A stretch of 9,115 nucleotides of DNA from JBHEMK01 sp046262635 (GTDB taxonomy: Bacteria > Actinomycetota > Thermoleophilia > Gaiellales > Gaiellaceae): assembly GCA_046262635.1 (NCBI GenBank), contig JBHEMK010000029.1:1-9115 (forward strand), written 5' to 3'. The position numbers were made by a program, and so were the translations under genes. Positions 1 through 5,897 of this stretch are shown here, piece by piece (the first letter of the stretch is position 1; each line of letters starts with the position of its first letter). Below the pieces are notes generated by a model that worked only from the letters and a program-made list of their open reading frames with translations, ran no database searches and was not told the origin of the DNA.

Positions 1-771
1 TGCGGATGAAGCGCTCTGCTTTTCCGTTTGTGCGTGGCCGGTAGGGCCGCGTGCGCAGGTGGCGGATGCCGAGCCGTTTACAGGCGAGCGCATGGACGAC
101 GGCGCGATAGCAGGGGCCGTTATCGGTCAGCACCCGCTCGACCCGGATCCCCCAGCGGCCAAAGAAGCGGACGGCTCGGCGGAGGAAGCCGGCCGCGGTC
201 GGGCCCTTCTCGTCGTCGAGCAGCTCGACGTAGGCGAGCCGAGTCGCCTCGTCGACGGCGACGTGGACGAACTCCCAGCCGATCCCGCGCGTCCTGGTCG
301 TGCGGTCGCCGTTGACGCGGTGGCCAGGACGGCCGATCCGGCCGAGCTTCTTCACGTCGATGTGGACGAGCTCGCCCGGCCGTGGCCGCTCGTAGCGGTT
401 GGCCGGCTCGTCAGGCTTCAGGCTTGGCAGCTTCCCCAGCCCGTTCCGGGCGAGTACCGCCCCGACGGTCGAGAGCGGCATCCCGAGCGTCTCGGCGATC
501 TCCGGCTCGTGAAGCGCAGCTCGCGCAGCGACAGGATCAGCTCCTCCCGCTCAGCCGGCGTCCGCGCCGGCACAACCCGCGGCGCCGACGGGCGATCCTC
601 GAGACCCGCCTCGCCCTCCCGGCGGAACCGGTCGACCCACTTCCAGGCGGTGCGCTCGCTGACGCCGGCGGCCTCGGCCGCCGCCGCCAGCGACGAGCCC
701 TCAACAAGCACCCGCTCCACGAGCAGCCGCCTCGACTGCGGGCACGTCCTGGCGTTGCGATCCAATATCAC
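1..771 (-). pseudogene. IS481-family transposase, frameshifted and truncated by window edge
   Basis: Translation starts at GTG 771-769, behind a strong Shine-Dalgarno at 785-778 (AAGGAGGT, 6 nt spacer). The first frame encodes an N-terminal helix-turn-helix region (AEAAGVSERTAWKWVDRFR) and a basic linker up to LRELRFT. There the family pattern moves to the other frame: from about position 508 a -1 shift continues as EPEIAETLGMPLSTVGAVL and stays open to the window edge. The second frame holds the catalytic DDE residues: Asp in HIDVKKL (codon 358-356), Asp in LTDNG (124-122) and Glu in GKAERF (16-14), giving the usual 35-residue Asp-Glu spacing. The first frame stops at 418. No slippery run is visible at the shift, so a one-base deletion (or sequencing error) is more likely than programmed frameshifting. 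The last several dozen residues lie beyond position 1. The element is probably inactive unless the shift is an artefact. Confidence 0.85.
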
Positions 772-836
772 CGTCCGACCTCCTTGGAGTCGCTGATGGC
801 CTTCGCAACCACCAGCCCTCCAAGGCAGGTCGGACG
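772..836 (-). repeat. Long stem-loop at IS end covering the transposase RBS
   Basis: Arms at 772-789 and 818-836 are inverted repeats forming 18 base pairs with one bulged base (position 826) and a 28-nt loop. In minus-strand RNA the second arm contains the transposase Shine-Dalgarno (785-778) and ends one base before the GTG start. The first arm is part of the presumed terminal repeat. Only transcripts entering from outside the element, for example from the sulfurtransferase gene, would carry both arms. This matches the known IS strategy of blocking transposase translation from readthrough RNA (described for IS10 and IS50). The pairing is seen in the sequence; the function is inferred. Confidence 0.75.
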
Positions 837-859
837 AACAACGCTGCTGGGACTTACAC

Positions 860-1708
860 CTAGACCTTCTCGATCGGAACGTCGACGAGATTGCCCCACT
901 CGGTCCACGAGCCGTCGTAGTTCTTGACGTCGCCGTAGCCGAGCAGCTCGCGGAGCACGAACCACGTGTGCGCGCTGCGCTCGCCGATCCTGCAGTAGGC
1001 CGTCACCGCCTTGTCGGGCGTCACGCCCTTCGACTCGTACAGCTCCCGCAGCTCGGCGGCCGTCTTGAAGGTCCCGTCGTCGCGCACGGCCTGGGCCCAC
1101 GGGATCGACTGGGCGCCGGGGATGTGGCCGGTGCGAGATGCTCCCTCCTGTTCGTACCCGGGCGGCGCCATCAGCTCGCCGGAGTACTCCTGCGGACTGC
1201 GGACGTCGACGAGCTCGATCCCGTCCTCGCCGAGGTTCGCGAGGACGACGTCGCGCCGCGCGCGGATCGACTCGTCGCGCTCGTTCGCGCTGTAGCTCGC
1301 CGAGGCCGGCGCGGGGGTGTCGGTCGTGAGCTCCCGGCTCTCGTCGATCCACTTCTGGCGACCGCCGTCGAGGATCCGGACGTCCTCGTGGCCGTAGATT
1401 TTCAAGTACCAGTAGGCGTAGGCGGCGAACCAGTTGTTCTTGTCGCCGTAGACGACAACGGTCGTACCGTTCGCGATCCCCCGCGAGCCCATCAGCTGCT
1501 CGAAGGCGCTCTTCTCGATCACGTCCCGCTCGACCGGGTCCTGGAGGTCATCCTTCCAGTGCAGCTTGACCGCGCCCGGGATGTGGCCCTCGTCGTAGAG
1601 GTCGGGGTTCTCGTCCACCTCCGCGACGACGACCTGCTCGTCGTCGAGATGCCCCGCGAGCCACTCCGTGCCGACGAGCACGGGCTTCGCATAGCCGTTC
1701 TCAGCCAT
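860..1708 (-). CDS. Thiosulfate sulfurtransferase (two-domain rhodanese)
   Basis: This is a 282-residue tandem-rhodanese enzyme that moves a sulfane sulfur from thiosulfate to a thiophilic acceptor such as cyanide or a cellular thiol, most likely in the cytoplasm because no signal peptide is visible. Both domains carry the CH2-type GHIPGA motif (residues 41-46 and 195-200). The C-terminal active loop is C239-R-I-G-E-R-S, with Cys239 as the persulfide-forming residue. The matching position of the N-terminal domain is Asp (YGDKNN, near 89), so only the second domain is catalytic, as usual. The CRIGERS loop and the ending NYDGSWTEWGN resemble mycobacterial CysA2-type thiosulfate sulfurtransferases rather than mercaptopyruvate enzymes, whose loop is CGxGVT-like. 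The ATG at 1708 was chosen because homology begins there and a purine-rich GGGAAAGGA lies about 11 nt upstream. The frame stays open to 1852, but that extension overlaps the kinase gene. The promoter at 1744-1773 suggests it can be transcribed alone. Confidence 0.93.
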   Translation of the reverse strand: MAENGYAKPVLVGTEWLAGHLDDEQVVVAEVDENPDLYDEGHIPGAVKLHWKDDLQDPVERDVIEKSAFEQLMGSRGIANGTTVVVYGDKNNWFAAYAYWYLKIYGHEDVRILDGGRQKWIDESRELTTDTPAPASASYSANERDESIRARRDVVLANLGEDGIELVDVRSPQEYSGELMAPPGYEQEGASRTGHIPGAQSIPWAQAVRDDGTFKTAAELRELYESKGVTPDKAVTAYCRIGERSAHTWFVLRELLGYGDVKNYDGSWTEWGNLVDVPIEKV

Positions 1709-1743
1709 CAGCGTCGGGTTCCTTTCCCTTTTGAAGTAACCGC

Positions 1744-1773
1744 AGTATCTCAGGACCGACCCGGCCTGGTCAA
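1744..1773 (-). promoter_or_regulatory. Candidate sigma70-type promoter for the sulfurtransferase
   Basis: On the minus strand TTGACC (1773-1768) is followed after 18 bp by GATACT (1749-1744). This predicts a transcript start near 1737, about 30 nt before the ATG at 1708. The -35 box overlaps the stop codon of the kinase gene. Four of six -10 bases match consensus. It is a consensus match only. Confidence 0.4.
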
Positions 1774-3368
1774 AGCTCGCCCGGTGTGCGGATGATCTTC
1801 CAGAGCAGGTAGAGGCCCAGCGCGAAAGCGGCGCAAAAGCCGCCGAAGGCATACCAGCGCAGGTCGTGCACGCGCGCGACGAGCGCCGAGCTGATGAGCA
1901 GCGCCGCGACGATCACCGAGGCGCCGATCCGGTTGCTGACCGAGCCCAGGACGTGCTCGAGGTCCGAGAGACCGGTCGGCACGACTCCCACCTTCAGGGA
2001 TCCGCGCTCCAGTTCGCTGACGACGTGGCTGAGCCGGCGGGGCATCCGCGTGACCGGGTCGAACTGGGTGTAGAGGTACGAAAAGAGCCGCGCCGGCTCG
2101 AGCTGGCGCTCCGCCTCCGCGCGCATCACGCCGAGGGCGTCCTCCTCGAGCAGCGCGATCGGATCCAGCTCCGGAAAGAGCGTCCGTGCGACAGCGTCCG
2201 CCTGGGCGAGGGTCTTGCCGACGAGGGCAAAGCTCGCGGGCAGGCGGATCCCGTAGCGGAGGGCGATCCGCTGCAGGTCCGCGAGCGACTCGCCGGCGCG
2301 GATGCCGGAGAGCGGCCGCCAGTGAAAGCGCGGCAGCTTGCGGCGGACGTCGTGAACGAACGCCGACTGGTCCGAGTCGACCGTCGTCAGCGAGAGGCTG
2401 AGGATCAGGTCGGCGACATCGTCGGCCCGGTTCTGCGCGATCGCGAGCAGGAGCAGGGAAAGCCCGCGCCGCGTGTCCTCGTCAAGCCGGCCGAGCAGGC
2501 CGAAGTCGAGCAACGCCAGCTTCCCGTCCTGGGTCAGGAAGACGTTGCCGCTGTGCGGGTCGGCGTGGTAGACCCCCTCGACCGTCACCTGGTGCACGTA
2601 GGCGCGGAAGAACTGGCCGGCGAGCTCCTGTGCGCGCTCGAGTGCCAGGCCGTGGTCGGCGCCGACCTTCCTGCCCTCGATCCGCTCGAGAACGAGCACG
2701 CGCTCGGTCACGTAGGGATGGATGACCTGCGGCACCACGATGTCCGGGTACTCCTCGACGAGCGTGGCGATCAGCTCGGCGTTGTGGGCCTCCTCGACGA
2801 AGTCGAGCTCTTCCAGCAGGTGCACCTCGAGCTCGTCGGCGAGCGCATCCACCTGGAGCAGCTGCGCCGCCTGCGAGTGGCCCTCGAGCAGCTTGGCCGT
2901 CGAGCGGAGGACGCCGAGATCGAGCGCGACCTGCTCGACGATGCCGGGGCGCCGCACCTTGACGACGACGTCGCGCCCACTCCTCAGCAGCGCACGGTGC
3001 GTCTGGGCGATCGAGGCCGTCGCGAGCGGCGCTGGATCGATTCGCGCAAACACGTCGCGGCCGAGATCCTCGTCGATCGTGCGCTCGATCTCGGCGAAGG
3101 GAACCGGCGGCACCCGGTCGACGAGCTGCCCGAGCTCCTCGATGTAGACATCCGGCAGCAGATCCGGTCGCGAGGACAGCAGCTGTCCGAGCTTGATGTA
3201 CGTCGTCCCGAGCTCCTGCAGCGCCTGCCGGAACCCCTGTGCACCCTCGGGCGTGGCCTCGCGGTCGCCGAGCACGCCGACCTCGCCGAGGACGCGGCGG
3301 ATGCCCGAGCGACGGGCGACGCGCGTGACGTGGAGCGCGCGTCGAACGCGCTGTATACGTGCGCCCAC
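1770..3368 (-). CDS. AarF/ABC1/UbiB-family atypical kinase with C-terminal membrane anchor
   Basis: This 532-residue protein carries the hallmark motifs of the ABC1/ADCK/UbiB family in order: KLGQ at 59-62 in the N-terminal extension (YIKLGQLLSSRPDLLP), the alanine-rich nucleotide loop LATASIAQTH (115-124), the lysine in VVVKVRRPG (K137), the ExD motif in EELDF (187-189), HADPHSGN (268-275) and the metal-binding DFG (288-290). Family members bind ATP and are tied to quinone or other isoprenoid lipid metabolism at the membrane, although their direct substrates are poorly defined. Two hydrophobic segments near the C terminus (about 481-499 and 505-526) form a membrane hairpin typical of bacterial members. 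The catalytic loop has Ser where Pro is usual (HADPHPGN). The start is GTG 3368: it is the first start in this frame, as an in-frame stop lies only a few codons upstream. No clear Shine-Dalgarno is visible. It probably belongs to the same transcript as the upstream peptide ORF and XRE-TPR gene. The exact substrate cannot be told. Confidence 0.9.
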   Translation of the reverse strand: MGARIQRVRRALHVTRVARRSGIRRVLGEVGVLGDREATPEGAQGFRQALQELGTTYIKLGQLLSSRPDLLPDVYIEELGQLVDRVPPVPFAEIERTIDEDLGRDVFARIDPAPLATASIAQTHRALLRSGRDVVVKVRRPGIVEQVALDLGVLRSTAKLLEGHSQAAQLLQVDALADELEVHLLEELDFVEEAHNAELIATLVEEYPDIVVPQVIHPYVTERVLVLERIEGRKVGADHGLALERAQELAGQFFRAYVHQVTVEGVYHADPHSGNVFLTQDGKLALLDFGLLGRLDEDTRRGLSLLLLAIAQNRADDVADLILSLSLTTVDSDQSAFVHDVRRKLPRFHWRPLSGIRAGESLADLQRIALRYGIRLPASFALVGKTLAQADAVARTLFPELDPIALLEEDALGVMRAEAERQLEPARLFSYLYTQFDPVTRMPRRLSHVVSELERGSLKVGVVPTGLSDLEHVLGSVSNRIGASVIVAALLISSALVARVHDLRWYAFGGFCAAFALGLYLLWKIIRTPGEL

Positions 3369-3444
3369 TGGCGCATCATTTCAGCGAAACCCGCGCCGGA
3401 AACCGACCGAATTCATGGTCCCGGTGCGCGCCTTGCTCGGATTC

Positions 3445-3549
3445 CTAGATCGGTCCTCCCTCGGAACCGCCCAGCGGCAGGAACGTTGAGAGCACCAGGG
3501 CGAGCATTGCCAGCGTCAGCAACAGATAGATGAGGCGTGCTTGGGTCAC
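3445..3549 (-). CDS. 34-residue hydrophobic small protein or secreted-peptide precursor
   Basis: This ORF of 34 codons runs from GTG 3549 to TAG 3445. It begins 23 nt after the XRE-TPR stop and is preceded by GGGGGTGA, one mismatch from the ideal GGAGGTGA, with a 4-nt spacer to the start. The product has a short N terminus with one Arg (MTQAR), a hydrophobic core of about 21 residues (6-26, including LLLTLAMLALVLSTF) and a short polar tail, GGSEGGPI. It could be a single-pass membrane miniprotein. Alternatively it could be an exported precursor whose tail is released as a signal, as Phr, PapR and NprX peptides are encoded directly downstream of their TPR receptors. I recognise no family. The strong ribosome site and tight spacing are the main evidence that it is real. 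Confidence 0.55.
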   Translation of the reverse strand: MTQARLIYLLLTLAMLALVLSTFLPLGGSEGGPI

Positions 3550-3572
3550 GGAGTCACCCCCTCTCGAGCCAA

Positions 3573-4919
3573 TTAGAATCTGACGTCTTGGAGGAGCTCG
3601 GCGGCGTTGCGGTAGAGCCGCGCCGCCGTCCGGTCGTCACCATGAGCGGCAGCGAGATCGCCTCTGGCGACCCAGGCCCCGGCACGGAGGCTGGCCCAGC
3701 CGAGTTGCTCGAAGTCGGCATCCGCAGCCTTGAACGCGGTTTCCGCTTCATCGAGCCGGCCCTGCTCCAGCAGCGCCCGCCCGAGCACGAGCTGGGCGTT
3801 GCCGATCTCGTTGAGAAAGTCTTCGTGGCCGCCGAGCAGCTTCAGCGCGTGGCGCGCCTGCTCCTCGGCGAGCAGCGGATCGCCGGTGCGGAGATGCACC
3901 TGGGCGAGCGAATTGACCGCCTGCCCGGCGTCGGCGTCGTTGCCGAGGTCGAGCGCGATCCGGAAGGCTTCCTTCAGCTGCTCGACCGCCTTCTCCGGCC
4001 TGCCGAGCAGGAAGTGGAGCATCCCGAGGTTGTTGGTGAGGCGTCCGACCGCCGTCTGGTCAACGAGCAGCTCGTAAGCAGCCTTCGCCTTCTCGGCGTA
4101 CGTGCGTGCCAGGACCCAGTGACCCTCGCGGTCGGCGACAATCGAAGCCTGGAAGTAGGCCTCGCCGATCGTGCGCGGGTCGCGGGCGGCCTCAGCGAGC
4201 TCGAGCGCGCGTTCGACATCCTCGCGGGCGGCCTCGTAGTCGCGCTGGCTCCGCCAGCAGCGCGACCGCCAGGCGAGAATGTTCGATCGGAGCGAGTCGC
4301 ACGGCATGCCCGACCGCTCGGCAAGCGCCAGCGCCTCGTTGAAGAGCGCAAGCGCGGTCTGGGTGCTCGAAAGCTGGAAGCGGCAGGCTGCGAGGACGTG
4401 CAGGACCTCGGCGCGCTCCAGGTCGGAGAAGGTCGGCGCCTCCGACATGTCGCGCGCGCGGGTCAGCGACTCGAGCGCCGGCCGGAGCGCGCCCGTGCGC
4501 ATCTGGGCCCGACCGAGGCCGGTCAGCCCCCGGACCTCGAGCTCCGCCACGCCCGTCGCCCGCACGGGCGACAGTAGCCGGTCGTACTCCGCCAGCGCCT
4601 CGTCGTTGCGACCGGCCTCGAGCAGGGCCTCGGAGCGCGCGAGCGCCGCGTCGAGGCGGCCACGCTCGTCGGTCGAGACGCCGTTGGCCAGAAAGCCGGA
4701 GTCGACGCCGAGCCTGGAGGCGAGCCATTCGATCGTCTCCGGCGTGGGTCGGGTCTTGCCCCGCTCGATCTGGCTGACGTATTCCTTCGAGAACCGCTCG
4801 CCCGCGAGCCCGCTCTGGGTCAGCCCTGCGGCCACACGCAGCTGGCGGAGGCGCTCGCCCAAACGCAGCCCGGAATTGGCGGGCTGCTGACGACTACGGG
4901 TACGAAGTTCACGGCTCAT
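3573..4919 (-). CDS. XRE-family helix-turn-helix regulator with C-terminal TPR array
   Basis: This 448-residue cytoplasmic regulator has an XRE/Cro-type helix-turn-helix at about residues 20-72 (LGERLRQLRVAAGLTQ, then YVSQIERGKTRPTPETIEWL). It is followed by a TPR superhelix filling residues 85-445. Clear TPR units include NLGMLHFLLGRPEKAVEQL near 297-315, QLVLGRALLEQGRLDEAETA near 376-395 and AWVARGDLAAAHGDDRTAAR near 415-434. This DNA-binding-plus-TPR plan is shared with RRNPP receptors, in which the TPR groove binds a small peptide, but it also occurs in many actinobacterial regulators of unknown ligand. The ATG at 4919 is the only sensible start. No Shine-Dalgarno is evident upstream, so translation may be weak or leaderless. 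The upstream region has operator-like dyads (4940-4957 and 5019-5061), suggesting autoregulation. It is the first gene of a probable minus-strand unit with the 34-residue ORF and the AarF kinase. Confidence 0.87.
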   Translation of the reverse strand: MSRELRTRSRQQPANSGLRLGERLRQLRVAAGLTQSGLAGERFSKEYVSQIERGKTRPTPETIEWLASRLGVDSGFLANGVSTDERGRLDAALARSEALLEAGRNDEALAEYDRLLSPVRATGVAELEVRGLTGLGRAQMRTGALRPALESLTRARDMSEAPTFSDLERAEVLHVLAACRFQLSSTQTALALFNEALALAERSGMPCDSLRSNILAWRSRCWRSQRDYEAAREDVERALELAEAARDPRTIGEAYFQASIVADREGHWVLARTYAEKAKAAYELLVDQTAVGRLTNNLGMLHFLLGRPEKAVEQLKEAFRIALDLGNDADAGQAVNSLAQVHLRTGDPLLAEEQARHALKLLGGHEDFLNEIGNAQLVLGRALLEQGRLDEAETAFKAADADFEQLGWASLRAGAWVARGDLAAAHGDDRTAARLYRNAAELLQDVRF

Positions 4920-4939
4920 GTGCGGCGGTCGTGCTGGGA

Positions 4940-4957
4940 GTGAATCTCACACTTCAC
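4940..4957. promoter_or_regulatory. Operator-like dyad upstream of the XRE-TPR gene
   Basis: The 18-bp GTGAATCTCACACTTCAC contains GTGAA and TTCAC as perfect inverted repeats separated by 8 bp. A second, overlapping dyad GTGA-N3-TCAC occupies 4940-4950. It lies 20 bp before the XRE-TPR start codon, a usual place for XRE autoregulation. The short repeats could arise by chance. Confidence 0.35.
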
Positions 4958-5018
4958 CAAACCGCAACTCCGTCCGGTCGGCCATCCCCCGAAAAGGGCA
5001 TGTCCAAGGCTCGATGCA

Positions 5019-5061
5019 GTCAAGTAGGAGGCGAGAATATCACTTGACCGATGCACTTGAC
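5019..5061. repeat. Three ACTTGAC heptamers forming inverted and direct repeats
   Basis: GTCAAGT at 5019-5025 is the exact reverse complement of ACTTGAC at 5042-5048 and again at 5055-5061. The last two are 13 bp apart, and CGATGCA precedes two of the sites (5012-5018 and 5049-5055). The third copy overlaps the -35 box (5057-5062) of the plus-strand promoter, so a protein bound here would compete with RNA polymerase. The divergently encoded XRE-TPR protein is the obvious candidate, by inference. Confidence 0.5.
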
Positions 5062-5085
5062 GAATTCGGGCTCGACTCCTATAGT
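5057..5085 (+). promoter_or_regulatory. Near-consensus sigma70/SigA promoter
   Basis: TTGACG at 5057-5062 and TATAGT at 5080-5085 are separated by exactly 17 bp. Five of six bases match consensus in each box, an unusually strong promoter for such GC-rich DNA. The expected start is A5092. No protein gene follows on this strand; an intrinsic terminator lies about 160 bp downstream. Confidence 0.7.
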
Positions 5086-5091
5086 GAGGCC

Positions 5092-5260
5092 ACCTTGCAG
5101 CCTTGCCGGACGCCAGGCTCTGGTTTGCAGGCGGCGCGCCGTCAGACCGGCGAGTGAGATTGGATGCGTGGCTGGGCCGCAGAGCCACGTTTCCGAAGCT
5201 CTCCGGCAGCGGCGAGCTACGAGGAAGGGCCCCGGAGCCGCAGCCGGGGCCCTTTCTCAT
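5092..5260 (+). ncRNA. Predicted small structured RNA of unknown family
   Basis: The interval runs from the predicted start of a strong promoter to the T-rich tract after an intrinsic terminator and contains no convincing ORF with a ribosome site. By eye it folds as a three-way junction. The closing stem is TGCCGGA 5104-5110 with TCCGGCA 5202-5208. One arm pairs CTGGT 5120-5124 with ACCGG 5146-5150 and encloses a GGCG/CGCC hairpin. The other arm pairs CGTGGCT 5167-5173 with AGCCACG 5183-5189. The terminator hairpin follows at 5225-5254. I do not recognise SRP RNA, tmRNA, RNase P RNA, 6S RNA or a known riboswitch core. Its 3' end overlaps the end of tetR on the opposite strand, so it could also act as an antisense RNA there. 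Confidence 0.5.
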
Positions 5261-5897
5261 TTCCGGGCCGCTTGTCGCCCCGTTCATTCCGGGCCGCTTT
5301 TCGGCCCGTCAGCCACTCCAGCCGAGCCTCCCGAATCCGCCGGAAGTCGTCGTCTCCGAGCAGCCCGATCCGCTTGCCGATCGTTCCCAGCACGCCTCCG
5401 GCGAGGAAGATCCACGCCTCGGCGTCGGCATCGCGGTCCCGCTGCACGGCGCCGGCCTCCTGCGAGCGGCGGATGAAGTCCGCGATGAAGTCGTGCACTT
5501 CGCGCAGGTGCTTGCGCAGGTACTTCCTCAGCTCCGGATCCTCGCCGGCCTCAGTCAGCGCCTGAACCCACAGCTCCGCGAGCACGAACCTCGTGCTCAT
5601 GAGCGAGACGTAGGACTGCGACATCCGCTCCGGCCAGAGGGACGGCTCCGGCTCCGTGGCCACCACTTCCTCCCACCTCGTGCGCACCTCGCACCAGACG
5701 TGCTCGACCGCGGCGAGGTACAGCTCGCGCTTCGAGGCGAAGTGGCGATAGAGGATCGGTTCGGAGACGCCGGCCTCCTTGACGATGTCGGCGGTCGTCG
5801 TGCCGCGATAGCTGCCGGCGACGAAGAGCCTGATCGCAGCGTCGATCAGGGCCTGCCGCCGCTCGGCCGCCGGCAGCCGGGTCGGCGCTGAGCTCAC
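5217..5897 (-). CDS. TetR/AcrR-family transcriptional repressor
   Basis: This 226-residue repressor has the classic TetR N-terminal DNA-binding domain at about residues 13-62 (ALIDAAIRLFVAGSYRGTT, then DIVKEAGVSEPILYRHF). A helical ligand-binding domain follows, ending around LEWLTGRK. It most likely represses the efflux pump gene just upstream and is released by a pump substrate. The GTG start (5897-5895) overlaps the TGA stop of the MFS gene as GTGA, so the two are probably translationally coupled and made from one transcript. The last 27 or so residues (KAARNERGDKRPGNEKG and beyond) are basic and low-complexity. They are encoded by a 13-bp direct repeat (TTCCGGGCCGCTT on the plus strand, at 5261-5273 and 5288-5300) and by the opposing terminator hairpin, so this tail is unlikely to be a conserved part of the fold. 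Candidate operators lie at 7358-7386. Confidence 0.92.
   Translation of the reverse strand: MSSAPTRLPAAERRQALIDAAIRLFVAGSYRGTTTADIVKEAGVSEPILYRHFASKRELYLAAVEHVWCEVRTRWEEVVATEPEPSLWPERMSQSYVSLMSTRFVLAELWVQALTEAGEDPELRKYLRKHLREVHDFIADFIRRSQEAGAVQRDRDADAEAWIFLAGGVLGTIGKRIGLLGDDDFRRIREARLEWLTGRKAARNERGDKRPGNEKGPRLRLRGPSS
5225..5260 (+). terminator. Intrinsic terminator of the predicted small RNA
   Basis: AAGGGCCCCGG (5225-5235) pairs perfectly over 11 bp with CCGGGGCCCTT (5244-5254) around an 8-nt loop and is followed by a T-rich tract, TTTCTCATTT. On the minus strand no T tract follows, so it is oriented for plus-strand transcription. The hairpin lies inside the last codons of the convergent tetR gene. 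Confidence 0.75.

Larger units (their letters stand above)
1..840 (-). mobile_element. IS481-like insertion sequence, partial (one end present)
   Basis: The element is recognised from its minus-strand transposase, which has an N-terminal helix-turn-helix and an rve-type DDE domain as in the IS481 family. The presumed outer end lies near 840, where the minus strand reads inward as TGTTCGTCCGACCTGCC. IS ends often start with TGT, so this boundary is an inference. The other terminal repeat and any target duplication lie outside the window. The presumed end is only about 20 bp past the sulfurtransferase stop codon at 860-862, so the element seems to have landed just downstream of that gene without cutting into it. 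Confidence 0.7.

Noticed and set aside
1709..1852. In-frame N-terminal extension of the sulfurtransferase up to 1852
   Set aside because: It would overlap the 3' end of the AarF kinase gene, shows no rhodanese-like sequence, and leaves out the ATG at 1708 where homology starts.
3381..3416. 11-codon ORF as a confirmed gene
   Set aside because: Its ribosome site is weak and it is too short to support without conservation data, so it is mentioned only as a low-interest finding.
1866..3533. 555-codon plus-strand ORF opposite the AarF kinase, and similar long plus-strand ORFs opposite the XRE-TPR, TetR and MFS genes
   Set aside because: They are antisense shadows produced by GC-rich codon bias; their products are low-complexity, while the opposite strand holds clear conserved domains.
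5092..5216. SRP RNA, because GTCAG-ACCGG at 5141-5150 recalls the SRP helix 8 region
   Set aside because: The diagnostic GGAAGNAGC-type tetraloop and asymmetric loop are missing, and the overall fold is a three-way junction, not a long hairpin.
5103..5300. Plus-strand protein reading frames across the predicted RNA
   Set aside because: They start with TTG or ATG codons lacking a ribosome site, run through the terminator hairpin into antisense tetR, and resemble no protein.
5290..5306. Second GGGCCG...CGGCCC hairpin as a tetR terminator
   Set aside because: It lies inside the tetR coding sequence, well before its stop, and has no T tract on the minus strand.
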